Assembly (NCBI RefSeq): GCF_014196795.1 | Contig: NZ_JACIEJ010000002.1 | Location: 434,001 to 498,000 of the forward strand | Direction of reading: 5' to 3' | Source: Sagittula marina | Lineage (GTDB): Bacteria > Pseudomonadota > Alphaproteobacteria > Rhodobacterales > Rhodobacteraceae | DNA length: 64,000 nucleotides | Shown: positions 1-8,566 of the stretch, piece after piece | How positions within the stretch are numbered: position 1 is the first letter of the stretch | Layout of the letters: each line of letters opens with the position of its first letter | The notes under the pieces: model-generated | Told to the model about the DNA's origin: nothing | Database searches by the model: none | Seen by the model: only the letters and a program-made list of their open reading frames with translations | Made by a program: the position numbers and the translations under genes

Positions 1-2630
1 GCCACCATGCGATCGGACCGCGCCATGACATCCACCGAGCCGCGCCGCGTGGTCAGACGGACCATGCCGCCCGGTTCGACGCCCAGTTTGCGCAGGGTCG
101 AGGGATGCAGCGAACAGTTGGCCTCTGGCTCCACCGCGTCGAGCACGGTTGCGCGGCGTGTCATCGACCCGGTGTGCCAATGCTCCAACTGGCGACCCGT
201 GGTCAGGATCATCGGGAAGCTTTCGTCCGGAACCTCCGCCGGGGGCGTGACACGGGCAGGTGTGAACTTGGCCCGACCAGCGCGGCGCGGGAAGCCGTCG
301 GCAAAGACCACCGACTGGCCGGGATCGTCCGGGCCGAAGGTGGGATAGGTCACGGCGTTGTCCTGTTCCAGGCGCTTCCACGTGATGTGATGCAGCGACC
401 GCATGGACATCTTCATCTCGGCGAAGACCTGGCTTGGGTGGTCGTAGTCCCAATCCAGACCGATGCGCCGCGCCAGATCGACGATGATTTCCCAGTCTTC
501 GCGGGCGTCGCCGGGGCTGTCCACCGCCTTGCGCATCATCTGCACCTGACGGTTGGTGTTGGTCACGGTGCCGTTCTTTTCCGGCATCGCGGCGGCGGGC
601 AGGATCACGTCAGCGTAGTTCGCCGTCTCCGTCAGGAAGATATCCTGCACCACCAGATGGTTGAGCTTGGCCAGGGCCTTGCGCGCATGTTCCACATCCG
701 GGTCGGACATGGCCGGGTTTTCGCCCAGAATATACATGCCTTTGATGTCGCCACGGTACACGCGATCAATGATCTCGACGACGGTGAGGCCCGGCTCTTC
801 GAGGAGTTCGGTGCCTTCCCAGATGTGCTTGAACAGGGAGCGGACTTCGGGATCGGTCACCGACTGATAGTCCGGCATGAACTGCGGGATCATCCCGGCG
901 TCAGAGGCGCCTTGCACGTTGTTCTGGCCCCGCAGCGGATGCAGACCCGTGCCGGGACGGCCCACATGACCGCACAGCAGCGCCAGCGAGATCAGGCAGC
1001 GCGCGTTGTCGGTGCCGTGGATGTGCTGCGACACGCCCATGCCCCAGAAGATCATCGCCCGCTGCGCGCTGGCAAAGCTGCGGGCCACGGTGCGGATGGT
1101 GTCCGCGCCGATGCCGCAGAGCTCTGACATGCGCTCCGGCGTGAAGGCGCGGATGTGATCGCGGAACTCAAAGAAGCCCTCGGTGAAGCCTTCGATATAC
1201 TGACGGTCGTAGAGCTTTTCTTCGACGATCACGTTCATGATCGCGTTCAGCAGCGCCACGTCGGTGCCGGGGCGGAATTGCAGCATGTGCCTCGCGTGGC
1301 GGGCCATGGCCGTGCCGCGCGGGTCCATGATGATCAGCTCGCCGCCGCGCTTGGTGAACTGCTTGAAGAAGGTCGCCGCGACGGGGTGGTTTTCCGTCGG
1401 GTTGGAGCCGATGACGATGGCGAGATCGGCATTCTCGATCTCGTTGAAGGTGGCAGTCACCGCGCCGGAGCCGACGTTTTCCATCAGGGCGGCCACGGAG
1501 GAGGCGTGGCACAGGCGTGTGCAATGGTCGACGTTGTTGTGCTTGAAGCCCTGACGGATGAACTTCTGGAACAGATAGGCCTCTTCGTTGGTGCATTTGG
1601 CCGAGCCGAAGCCCGCAACCGACGCCCCGCCGTAGTAGCTGCGCAGATCGGCCAGACCATGCGCCGCCTTGTCCAGCGCTTCTTCCCACGTGGCCTCGCG
1701 GAAATGGGTCCACGGGTTGGCGGGGTCGACGTTCAGCCCCTTCTCCGGGGCATCGTCGCGGCGGATCAGCGGCTTTGTCAGACGGTGGGGGTGGTGGATG
1801 TAGTCCATGCCAAAGCGGCCCTTGACGCAGAGCCGCCCCTCGTTCGCCGGGCCGTTGATGCCCTCGACGTATTTGACCTTGCCGTCCTTGGATTTGATCG
1901 AGACCTGACAGCCCACGCCACAGAAGGGGCAGACGCTTTTGGTTTCGGTGTCGAAATCCTTGCTGTCACCGATCTGATTCGCGTCCATGACCGAGGACGG
2001 CATCAGCGCGCCGGTCGGGCAGGCCTGCACACATTCGCCGCAGGCCACGCAGGAGGACTCCCCCATCTCGTCGTCGAAGTCGAACACCGGGTAGGCATCG
2101 TGGCCGCGGCCCGCCATGCCGATCACGTCGTTGACCTGCACCTCGCGGCAGGCGCGCACGCACAGGCCGCACTGGATGCAGGCGTCCAGGTTCACGCTCA
2201 TCGCCACGTGGGAATCGTCGAGCAGGGGAATGCGCTCTGCCTCCAGCGTCGGGAAGCGCGATTCGGTGACGCCCTGTTCGGCGGCCATGTCCCACAGATG
2301 CGAGGATTGGTCGTGGGCGGCGTTGCGCTCCGGCTGGTCGGCCAGCAGCATTTCCATCACCATCTTGCGCGCGGTGGTCGCGCGGGCGGAGGCCGAGCTG
2401 ACCACCATGCCGTCCTGCGGCTCACGGATGCAGGAAGCGACGAGGTTTCGCTCGCCTTCTACCTCGACCATGCAGGCGCGGCAGTTGCCGTCGGGGCGGT
2501 AACCATCCTGCGGTTTGTGGCACAGGTGCGGGATCTTCAAGCCGCGCCCATTGGCCACCTCCCAGATGGTCATGCCCTTTTCTGCTTCGACCTGCTCACC
2601 GTCGAGGGTGAATCGGATAATGTCGGACAT
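1..2630 (-). CDS. Formate dehydrogenase alpha subunit, C-terminus cut by window edge
   Basis: Molybdopterin enzyme that oxidises formate to CO2 in the cytoplasm. About 876 residues are visible and the end lies beyond position 1. Domains in order: an N-terminal [2Fe-2S] ferredoxin-like domain (Cys37, 50, 53, 67); two [4Fe-4S] clusters in CIQCGLC and CVACGEC contexts; a third cluster in CPFCGVGC; then the Mo-bisMGD catalytic domain. The active-site motif RLCHASSV carries Cys374 where some homologues have selenocysteine, followed by the conserved His. The ATG has a strong GGAGGAA site upstream. No other Fdh subunit is visible on the right, so any partners lie to the left. It is divergent from the MerR gene. 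The family call is firm; the electron acceptor is not determinable here. Confidence 0.93.
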   Translation of the reverse strand, partial: MSDIIRFTLDGEQVEAEKGMTIWEVANGRGLKIPHLCHKPQDGYRPDGNCRACMVEVEGERNLVASCIREPQDGMVVSSASARATTARKMVMEMLLADQPERNAAHDQSSHLWDMAAEQGVTESRFPTLEAERIPLLDDSHVAMSVNLDACIQCGLCVRACREVQVNDVIGMAGRGHDAYPVFDFDDEMGESSCVACGECVQACPTGALMPSSVMDANQIGDSKDFDTETKSVCPFCGVGCQVSIKSKDGKVKYVEGINGPANEGRLCVKGRFGMDYIHHPHRLTKPLIRRDDAPEKGLNVDPANPWTHFREATWEEALDKAAHGLADLRSYYGGASVAGFGSAKCTNEEAYLFQKFIRQGFKHNNVDHCTRLCHASSVAALMENVGSGAVTATFNEIENADLAIVIGSNPTENHPVAATFFKQFTKRGGELIIMDPRGTAMARHARHMLQFRPGTDVALLNAIMNVIVEEKLYDRQYIEGFTEGFFEFRDHIRAFTPERMSELCGIGADTIRTVARSFASAQRAMIFWGMGVSQHIHGTDNARCLISLALLCGHVGRPGTGLHPLRGQNNVQGASDAGMIPQFMPDYQSVTDPEVRSLFKHIWEGTELLEEPGLTVVEIIDRVYRGDIKGMYILGENPAMSDPDVEHARKALAKLNHLVVQDIFLTETANYADVILPAAAMPEKNGTVTNTNRQVQMMRKAVDSPGDAREDWEIIVDLARRIGLDWDYDHPSQVFAEMKMSMRSLHHITWKRLEQDNAVTYPTFGPDDPGQSVVFADGFPRRAGRAKFTPARVTPPAEVPDESFPMILTTGRQLEHWHTGSMTRRATVLDAVEPEANCSLHPSTLRKLGVEPGGMVRLTTRRGSVDVMARSDRMV

Positions 2631-2866
2631 GCGTTCCTCCAAGAAGTCTGGCCTGCGCCCCGGGTCGGCCCGTCGCATGACGACAGGACCGGCATTCCGG
2701 ATATACCTAAACCATGCCCACGTCCGAGGGCGTGGAACAATGCCGACCTTCGGCTGCGTTTTTGCGGCTTTGCGTTTCCGATGCGCGCCGCTGCGTTCGC
2801 GCGCCGACCATCCGCCTTCATCAAAGCATATTATCCGATTGTGTCAAAAACATTCGATGAACGCCC

Positions 2867-2897
2867 TTGACCTGGAGCGCGCTCCAACTCCTACCTT
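2867..2897 (+). promoter_or_regulatory. MerR-type promoter with overlong spacer and operator palindrome
   Basis: TTGACC (2867-2872) and TACCTT (2892-2897) are separated by 19 bp, the long spacing typical of MerR-activated promoters. A perfect palindrome TGGAGCGCGCTCCA (2873-2886) sits in the spacer. The first gene downstream is the MerR regulator itself, so autoregulation is the natural inference. The rest of the 297-bp gap shared with the formate dehydrogenase gene shows nothing else clear. Confidence 0.75.
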
Positions 2898-2927
2898 GAG
2901 GTGCGTCGACACGGGAAAGGGTTTTGC

Positions 2928-3320
2928 ATGAAGATATCCGACCTTGCGCGGCGCAGCGGCTTTAGCACCGATACGCTGCGGTATTATGAGAAAATCGGCC
3001 TTGTTCCCCGAGCGGCGCGAGATGCCGGCGGGCGGCGGGTTTACGATGCCTCCACGCTGACGTGGCTGGCGTTTCTCGATCGGTTGCGCGCAACGGGGAT
3101 GCCCATGCGCGACCGGCTGACCTACGCCCGGTTGCGCGCCAAAGGGGACCACACCGGGCCGGAGCGCCGTCAGCTGCTGGAGGCGCATCGCGACGAGGTG
3201 CGTGCCCGCGTGGCGCAATTGCAGGACTGTCTGACTGTGCTCGACACCAAAATCGACAGCTATCCCAAAGGAAAAGCCAATGACCCTGCACCAACAGACC
3301 GCCCCACAGACACGCCGTGA
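2928..3320 (+). CDS. MerR family transcriptional regulator
   Basis: 130-residue DNA-binding regulator. The N-terminus (KISDLARRSGFSTDTLRYYE) is the classic MerR winged helix-turn-helix, followed by the IGLVPRAARDAGGRRVY wing and a C-terminal dimerisation coiled coil. There is no cluster of effector-binding cysteines, which argues against a metal sensor of the MerR/CueR kind and suggests the AdhR/NmlR-like branch. The ATG at 2928 is chosen because the conserved fold starts there; an upstream ATG at 2901 would add nine unrelated residues. The 3' end overlaps the next gene by 41 bp, so the two are almost certainly co-transcribed and controlled by the palindromic promoter just upstream. Confidence 0.9.
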   Translation: MKISDLARRSGFSTDTLRYYEKIGLVPRAARDAGGRRVYDASTLTWLAFLDRLRATGMPMRDRLTYARLRAKGDHTGPERRQLLEAHRDEVRARVAQLQDCLTVLDTKIDSYPKGKANDPAPTDRPTDTP

Positions 3321-3675
3321 CCGCGGCCTTGATGCCCTGAAACGTATCGACGGCCAAGGCGGAGAGGCCGTGGTGAATGCCCTCGCCGACATCGCTCCGG
3401 ATTTTGCCGACATGCTGCTGGAGTTCCCATTTGGCGACATCTACACCCGCGAGGGGCTTGATCTGCGGTCCCGCGAAGTGGCCACAATCGCTGCGCTGGC
3501 GGCGATGGGCACCGCCACGCCACAGTTGAAGGTCCACATGCAAGCCGGGCTGAACGTCGGCCTGAGCCGCGAAGAAATCGTGGAAATCTGTATGCAAATG
3601 GCCGTCTATGCAGGGTTTCCGGCAGCGCTGAACGCCTTGTTCGCCGCAAAGGAGGTGTTTGCCGAAGCCGCCTGA
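3280..3675 (+). CDS. Carboxymuconolactone decarboxylase family protein
   Basis: 131-residue all-helical protein of the CMD/AhpD superfamily. The signature LDLRSREVATIAALAAMG and the later HMQAGLNVGLSREEIVEI match the decarboxylase-like branch. The redox-active CxxC of AhpD is absent, so a peroxidase role is unlikely. It has an AAAGGAA ribosome site and overlaps the MerR gene, so it is the probable regulon target. MerR-CMD pairs commonly respond to reactive electrophiles or quinones, but the substrate cannot be read from the sequence. Confidence 0.85.
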   Translation: MTLHQQTAPQTRRDRGLDALKRIDGQGGEAVVNALADIAPDFADMLLEFPFGDIYTREGLDLRSREVATIAALAAMGTATPQLKVHMQAGLNVGLSREEIVEICMQMAVYAGFPAALNALFAAKEVFAEAA

Positions 3676-3803
3676 TTGCCACCGCGCTGGCCGGATTGCG
3701 ACAACGCGTATCGCAATTCGGCCAGTGCGGTCGTCAATCGGTGGACCTCCCCCGTTGCGCCGCCTAGGGTTCGGAAAATTCAAGATGGCGGCAGGAGGCA
3801 CGC

Positions 3804-4667
3804 ATGGCGACGGGAAAGAACATCCGGACATGGCATAATGGGCAGTGGCATGAGGGCGATGCGCTGATCATGCGTGCCGCAGATCACGGCGCCTGGCTGG
3901 GCAGTTCGGTGTTTGACGGTGCACGTCTGGTAAAGGGTGTCACCCCCGATCTGGAGGCCCACTGCGCACGGGTGAACCGCTCTGCCGTGGCGATGATGCT
4001 GAAGCCGACCGTCCAGACCGATGACATGATCGAGATGGTCCGCGAGGGCCTCAAAGCCTACGCTCCCGACGCGGCGGTCTACATCCGTCCGATGTACTGG
4101 GGCATCAACGGCGACGCCACGGCCATCGTTCCGCAGCCCGACGAAACCGGATTCGCCCTGTGCCTGGAAGAGATTCCCATGGCGCCGGACACCGCGTCTG
4201 TCACGCTGGGCTACACCCGTTTTCGCCGCCCCGTGATCGACACCGCCGTGGTCAATGCCAAGGCAGGTGCGCTTTATCCCAACAACGCGCGGATGCTGGC
4301 GGAGGTCAAAGCGCGCGGCTTTAACAATGCGCTGGTGGCCGACGCCATGGGCAACGTGGCCGAGACGGCAACAGCGAACGTCTTCATGGTGCGCGACGGC
4401 GTGGTGTTGACGCCGGTGCCCAACGGCACGTTCCTGTCCGGGATCACCCGCGCGCGTCACATCGCCAACCTGCGGGCCGATGGCATGGAGGTCGTGGAAA
4501 CGGTTCTGACCTTTGATGATTTCGCCGTGGCCGATGAGGTCTTTCTCACCGGCAACATGAGCAAGATCACCCCTGTCACGCGCATCGAGGACAGATCCTA
4601 CGAGGTTGGCCCGGTGACCCGCCGGGCGCGCGAGCTGTATTGGGACTGGGCGCTTTCCGAGGCTTGA
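3804..4667 (+). CDS. ilvE: Branched-chain amino acid aminotransferase
   Basis: 287-residue class IV (fold type IV) PLP transaminase that interconverts Leu, Ile and Val with their 2-oxo acids. Lys153 in NAKAGALYPNN is the Schiff-base lysine, and Glu187 in NVAETATANVF pairs with the PLP pyridine nitrogen. The length is slightly short of the usual 300 or so but all core motifs are present. The start follows an AGGAGG site. A D-amino-acid transaminase or 4-amino-4-deoxychorismate lyase paralogue is possible, but the tyrosine and arginine context (YIRPMYWG) fits a branched-chain enzyme. Confidence 0.85.
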   Translation: MATGKNIRTWHNGQWHEGDALIMRAADHGAWLGSSVFDGARLVKGVTPDLEAHCARVNRSAVAMMLKPTVQTDDMIEMVREGLKAYAPDAAVYIRPMYWGINGDATAIVPQPDETGFALCLEEIPMAPDTASVTLGYTRFRRPVIDTAVVNAKAGALYPNNARMLAEVKARGFNNALVADAMGNVAETATANVFMVRDGVVLTPVPNGTFLSGITRARHIANLRADGMEVVETVLTFDDFAVADEVFLTGNMSKITPVTRIEDRSYEVGPVTRRARELYWDWALSEA

Positions 4668-4670
4668 GGC

Positions 4671-5201
4671 GTGGAAAAGCTGATCGTCATTGGCATTTTA
4701 ATGGTCTTTTTCGGGGCAGTCTTTGCCCTGATCCATTTCAACTATCGCCGTGAGATGCGGGACCGGGCGCAGCGTCCGCCCACGCTGGACGATCAGATCG
4801 ACGTGCTGACGCGCGCCGGGCTGACGATCTCGCCGGGGCTGGGGCGGGACGACTTTCTGGCCTGGGGGCCGGAGCACAGCTATGCGCACGACCCCTGGCG
4901 GCTGATCCTGCTGACGCTGGCCTGTCGCACCGAGCAACCGGAGGGCCGGCCCTTCAGCCCGCGTGCCGCATTGCTGGACACCACCGCCCCGGTGGACACG
5001 AAGGAGCTTGCGCGGGTCACCGGGCACACGACACAGGCAACAACGCTCGACGCGGCGCTGGGGGATTGTGCCGCGCATGTGTCGGAGGGCTCCGGCCTGT
5101 ATACGCTTGAAAACGGGACCGATCTGGCAGTATTCGTGCTGCCTGACCAAGGGGCCGCGCAGATCGACGCGCGGTATCCCGGCCTGTTGGAGCGCGTCTA
5201 A
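4671..5201 (+). CDS. Membrane-anchored hypothetical protein
   Basis: 176 residues starting with GTG, three bases after the ilvE stop, so probably co-transcribed. Residues 3-23 form one hydrophobic helix (LIVIGILMVFFGAVFALI), followed by Tyr-Arg-Arg. This predicts a single N-terminal anchor with the remaining 150 residues on the cytoplasmic side. The soluble part contains no motif I recognise. Codon use matches its neighbours, so it looks like a genuine gene of unknown function. Confidence 0.7.
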   Translation: MEKLIVIGILMVFFGAVFALIHFNYRREMRDRAQRPPTLDDQIDVLTRAGLTISPGLGRDDFLAWGPEHSYAHDPWRLILLTLACRTEQPEGRPFSPRAALLDTTAPVDTKELARVTGHTTQATTLDAALGDCAAHVSEGSGLYTLENGTDLAVFVLPDQGAAQIDARYPGLLERV

Positions 5202-5260
5202 TCACGCGGTGGACAGCCGCCCCGTGCTCTGCCAATGTCGGTCGACACAGGAGGAGCCTC

Positions 5261-5716
5261 ATGCGCAAGTTTCTAGTGGTTCTGGATGACAGTCGGGAAT
5301 GTCTCAACGCGATGCGGTTCGCCGCCATGCGCGCGTCGAAATCCGGTGGCGGCGTGGCCATTCTGTCGATCATCGCACCCGAAGAGTTCAATCACTGGAT
5401 CGGCATTGGCGATATCATGCGCGAGGAAGCCCGCGAGCGCATCCACGCCCATTTCGAGGTCTTTGCCAAATGGATGCGCGACAAGCAGGGTGTCGATCCC
5501 GAGCTGGTGATCCGGGAAGGCGATTCCGTGCAGGAGATCCTCGCCCAGGTGAATGACGACCCCGAAATCGGCCTGCTGGTGCTGGGCGCTGCCGCCGACG
5601 GGAAGGGCCCAGGCCCGCTCGTGACACAGATGACGCGCAGCGCGGGGAGCCTGCCGGTGCCGGTGACTGTCGTGCCCGGTGACCTGTCGAAAGAGCGGCT
5701 CGAAGCGATCACCTGA
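5261..5716 (+). CDS. Universal stress protein (UspA family)
   Basis: 151 residues with the Usp alpha/beta fold: an N-terminal strand FLVVLDDSRE, a central SVQEILAQV helix and a C-terminal nucleotide-loop region LLVLGAAADGKGPGP ending in PVTVVPG. The G-2X-G-9X-G(S/T) ATP motif is only partly preserved, so ATP binding is uncertain. A strong AGGAGGAG site precedes the ATG. It stands alone and converges with gdhA. Usp proteins act as dimers in stress and energy limitation, but no specific partner is visible here. Confidence 0.88.
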   Translation: MRKFLVVLDDSRECLNAMRFAAMRASKSGGGVAILSIIAPEEFNHWIGIGDIMREEARERIHAHFEVFAKWMRDKQGVDPELVIREGDSVQEILAQVNDDPEIGLLVLGAAADGKGPGPLVTQMTRSAGSLPVPVTVVPGDLSKERLEAIT

Positions 5717-5737
5717 CCGCCCAAGCCGCCCCTCGGG

Positions 5738-7084
5738 TCAAATGGCGCCAAAGGCACTGATGGCCTGGGCGACCTTGCGATAGCCGGCGATGTTTGCCCC
5801 CTGGCGATAATCGGGCCGCCCGTCGCGCAGCTCTGCCTCGGAGACCACGTTGTCGTGGATGTTGCCCATGATCTGCTTGAGACGGCGGCGGACCTCCTCG
5901 GCGGACAGGTATTGCCCGTGCGCGTTCTGGCTCATCTCCAGCCCGGAAATCGCCACGCCACCGGCATTGGATGCCTTGCCCGGCGCGTGTGCCAGCCCCT
6001 TTTGCTGCGCCAGACGCACAGCCCCGGCGGTCAGAGGCATGTTGGCCCCTTCGGCGATCATCTTGGCACCTGAGTCGATGGCCTTGGACAGGGCGTCCTC
6101 ATCCATCTCGTTCTGCGTCGCGCAGGGCAGGAGCACCTGCGCCTCGACCGCGCCCCAAGGCTGCGCGCCGCGCGTGTAGCGCAGCCCCTTCGGCGCATCG
6201 TCCAGGCCACGTCCTGCGCCTTTGGCCTCCCGCACCCAGGCGATGTGATCCGCGGTCAGACCATCTTCGGCCAACAGCGCGCCGCTGCTGTCGGACAGGC
6301 TGACCACCGTTGCGCCCTCGGCAATGGCTTCTTCGGCGGCATGTGTCGCAACGTTCCCGGCCCCTGACACGGCGATCCGCGCACCGTTCAGATCACGCCC
6401 GGCCTGCGCCATCATGTGACACAGGAAATAGATCAGACCGTAGCCGGTAGCCTCGACCCGCATGGCCGATCCGCCAAAGCTTTCGCCCTTGCCTGTCAGC
6501 GCGCCGTGGAACTGGCCGCGGTGCTGCTTGTAGGCCCCGAAAAGAAATCCGATCTCGCGCGTGCCGACGTTGATGTCCCCCGCGGGCACATCGTGGTCCG
6601 GGCCGATGTACTTGCACAGCTCGGCCATGAAGGCGTGGCAAAAGCGCATGATCTCATTGTCGCTGCGGCCCTTCGGGTCGAAATCCGACCCGCCCTTGGC
6701 ACCGCCCAGCGGCAGCCCCGTCAGCGCGTTCTTGAAAACCTGCTCGAAGCCGAGGAACTTCAGCACCGACGGGGTCACTGTGGGATGAAACCGCAGCCCG
6801 CCCTTATACGGCCCGATCGCGTTCGAGGTCTGAACCCGCCAGCCGCGATTGATTTGAACCGCGCCGTCGTCATCTTCCCACACCACGCGGAAAGAGATGA
6901 TCCGATCCGGCTCGCTCAGCCGATCAAGAACCCGCGCACCGGCAAAGGCATGGTCATTTTTTTCCACCGTGATGGTGTCATAAACCACCTCTTCCACCGC
7001 CTGATGGAATTCTTCTTCGTGCGGCGTGCGGGCGCGCAGGCGCTCCATGAAAGTCTCGGTCAGGGCGGCGCGACGGTCAGTCAT
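5738..7084 (-). CDS. gdhA: NADP-type glutamate dehydrogenase
   Basis: 448 residues, the usual length of the hexameric small-subunit glutamate dehydrogenase that aminates 2-oxoglutarate with ammonium. Substrate-binding GPYKGGLRFHP is followed by the catalytic lysine at K130 in LPLGGAKGGSDF, then a C-terminal Rossmann domain (AVSGAGNVATHAAE). An AAAGGAGA site lies just upstream of the ATG. With the urea genes 33 kb away, it would assimilate ammonium when that is plentiful. The 21-bp gap to the convergent stress-protein gene shows no clear terminator. Confidence 0.95.
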   Translation of the reverse strand: MTDRRAALTETFMERLRARTPHEEEFHQAVEEVVYDTITVEKNDHAFAGARVLDRLSEPDRIISFRVVWEDDDGAVQINRGWRVQTSNAIGPYKGGLRFHPTVTPSVLKFLGFEQVFKNALTGLPLGGAKGGSDFDPKGRSDNEIMRFCHAFMAELCKYIGPDHDVPAGDINVGTREIGFLFGAYKQHRGQFHGALTGKGESFGGSAMRVEATGYGLIYFLCHMMAQAGRDLNGARIAVSGAGNVATHAAEEAIAEGATVVSLSDSSGALLAEDGLTADHIAWVREAKGAGRGLDDAPKGLRYTRGAQPWGAVEAQVLLPCATQNEMDEDALSKAIDSGAKMIAEGANMPLTAGAVRLAQQKGLAHAPGKASNAGGVAISGLEMSQNAHGQYLSAEEVRRRLKQIMGNIHDNVVSEAELRDGRPDYRQGANIAGYRKVAQAISAFGAI

Positions 7085-7163
7085 ATGGGTCTCCTTTCAG
7101 GGTCTTGTCGCACACCTAGCCCGGAGCAGGCGTTGCTCAAGCAGTTTAGAACCGTTCCAAACC

Positions 7164-7194
7164 TTGACGTTTACCATCGGCTTCCGCATATAAG
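7164..7194 (+). promoter_or_regulatory. Candidate sigma-70 type promoter for the Nfu gene
   Basis: TTGACG (7164-7169) lies 17 bp from CATATA (7187-7192), with the overlapping TATAAG (7189-7194) at 19 bp. It sits 28 bp before the ATG in the divergent gap with gdhA. This is a consensus match only. Confidence 0.45.
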
Positions 7195-7221
7195 AGGGAG
7201 ACCAAGGAAGGTGCCCGCGAC

Positions 7222-7785
7222 ATGTTCATTCAAACCGAATCCACACCGAACCCGGCAACGCTGAAGTTCATGCCCGGCCAGACCGTTCTGGACATGGGCA
7301 CCGCCGACTTCCCCTCGCCCGAGGCCGCCGGTGCCTCTCCACTGGCCAAACGGCTGTTTGCGGTCGACGGCGTCACCGGCGTTTTCTTCGGCAACGATTT
7401 CGTGACCGTGACAAAGACGGACAGCACGGACTGGGATCACATGAAACCCGCCGTTCTGGGCGCCATCATGGAACATTTCCAATCCGGCCAGCCGGTCATG
7501 TCCGACGGTGCGGCGCAGGCCGGGGGCCATGCCGCCCATGAAGGCGAAGACGGCGAGATCGTCGGCCAGATCAAGGAACTGCTCGACAGCCGCGTGCGTC
7601 CTGCCGTGGCACAGGACGGGGGCGACATCACGTTCCACGGCTTTGACCGCGGTGTTGTGTACCTGCACATGCAGGGCGCTTGCGCCGGCTGCCCGTCCTC
7701 GACGCTGACCCTGAAGATGGGCATCGAGAACCTGCTGCGCCATTACATCCCCGAAGTGACAGAGGTCCGTCCCGTCGCGGTCTGA
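7222..7785 (+). CDS. NifU-like (Nfu) iron-sulfur cluster carrier
   Basis: 187 residues with the two-domain Nfu layout. The N-terminal Nfu domain begins MFIQTESTPNPATLKF, followed by a linker and the C-terminal NifU domain from about residue 112. Cys154 and Cys157 in GACAGCPSST are the pair that bridges a [4Fe-4S] cluster between two monomers. The protein hands clusters to client enzymes in the cytoplasm. The length and layout match mitochondrial NFU1 and its alphaproteobacterial relatives. It is monocistronic, with its own promoter candidate and terminator. Confidence 0.92.
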   Translation: MFIQTESTPNPATLKFMPGQTVLDMGTADFPSPEAAGASPLAKRLFAVDGVTGVFFGNDFVTVTKTDSTDWDHMKPAVLGAIMEHFQSGQPVMSDGAAQAGGHAAHEGEDGEIVGQIKELLDSRVRPAVAQDGGDITFHGFDRGVVYLHMQGACAGCPSSTLTLKMGIENLLRHYIPEVTEVRPVAV

Positions 7786-7811
7786 CCTCCCCTTGCTTTG
7801 CCAGATATCGC

Positions 7812-7836
7812 AGGCCGTCCTTCGGGGCGGCCTTTC
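7812..7836 (+). terminator. Rho-independent terminator after Nfu
   Basis: Stem AGGCCGTCC / GGGCGGCCT around a TTCG tetraloop, followed by a short T-rich run. It lies 27 bp after the Nfu stop codon. Confidence 0.75.
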
Positions 7837-7922
7837 GCGTTTCTCCCCCTCCTATGCGCAGGAAGCGGGTCGCCCGCAGCCCTGTTTGCATGCTGTTCTG
7901 AACGGGTCATAGGAGGTCTGTC

Positions 7923-8507
7923 ATGTCCATTGTCCTGCCACTGTTGGTGTTTTTGTTTCCGCTGGCCTACAGCCCGGGTCCGGGCAACATGACCTTTGCC
8001 GCGAATGGCGCGCGGTTCGGTTTTGCCGCGACGCTGCCCGCCAACCTTGGCTACCATATTGCCACCTTGTGTGTGGCGCTGGCCATGGGGTTCGGCGCGC
8101 TGAGCCTGTTGAACGCGGTGCCGTGGCTGTTCACAGCGCTCAAGATCGCTGGGGCGCTGTATGTGCTGTGGCTGGCGATTGGGTTCCTGCGCGCAGGGCT
8201 GACCGAGGATGCGCGGCGCCCCCGTCCCATCAGCTTTGCGGATGGAGTCGTCCTTTTGGTCCTGAACCCAAAGGCTTACCTGATCATGGCGCTGATGTTC
8301 TCGCAATTCCTGAACGGGGAGGACCTCATGACTGTGGCGGTGATCGCCACGGTGTTCACCCTGAACAACCTGCTGGCGTTTTGCGTCTGGACCTTGGCAG
8401 GCGATGTGCTGTTGCGTGCCTTTCGCAGTCCCGGTGCCGCGCGGCGGATGAACACGGGCTTTGGCGTGGCGCTGGCGTTGACGGCGGTCTGGATGCTGCT
8501 GGCGTGA
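7923..8507 (+). CDS. LysE/RhtB family amino acid exporter
   Basis: 194-residue inner-membrane protein with about five to six hydrophobic helices. The N-terminal SPGPGNMTFAANGARFG is the LysE/RhtB signature, and NPKAYLIMALMFSQF is the second family motif in the middle of the protein. It starts after an AGGAGG site. Members export amino acids or related metabolites; the substrate cannot be inferred from sequence. It is followed 59 bp later by tsaB. Confidence 0.88.
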   Translation: MSIVLPLLVFLFPLAYSPGPGNMTFAANGARFGFAATLPANLGYHIATLCVALAMGFGALSLLNAVPWLFTALKIAGALYVLWLAIGFLRAGLTEDARRPRPISFADGVVLLVLNPKAYLIMALMFSQFLNGEDLMTVAVIATVFTLNNLLAFCVWTLAGDVLLRAFRSPGAARRMNTGFGVALALTAVWMLLA

Positions 8508-8566
8508 GGCGGACATCGCTGCGCGGCCCACGTTGCGCCGCTCGGCCCGGCGGGGCATAAGACGGC

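Noticed and set aside
105-2870. Long plus-strand frames opposite the formate dehydrogenase gene
   Set aside because: They are mirror frames of a well-supported minus-strand gene, with no ribosome sites and His/Arg/Gly-rich low-complexity products.
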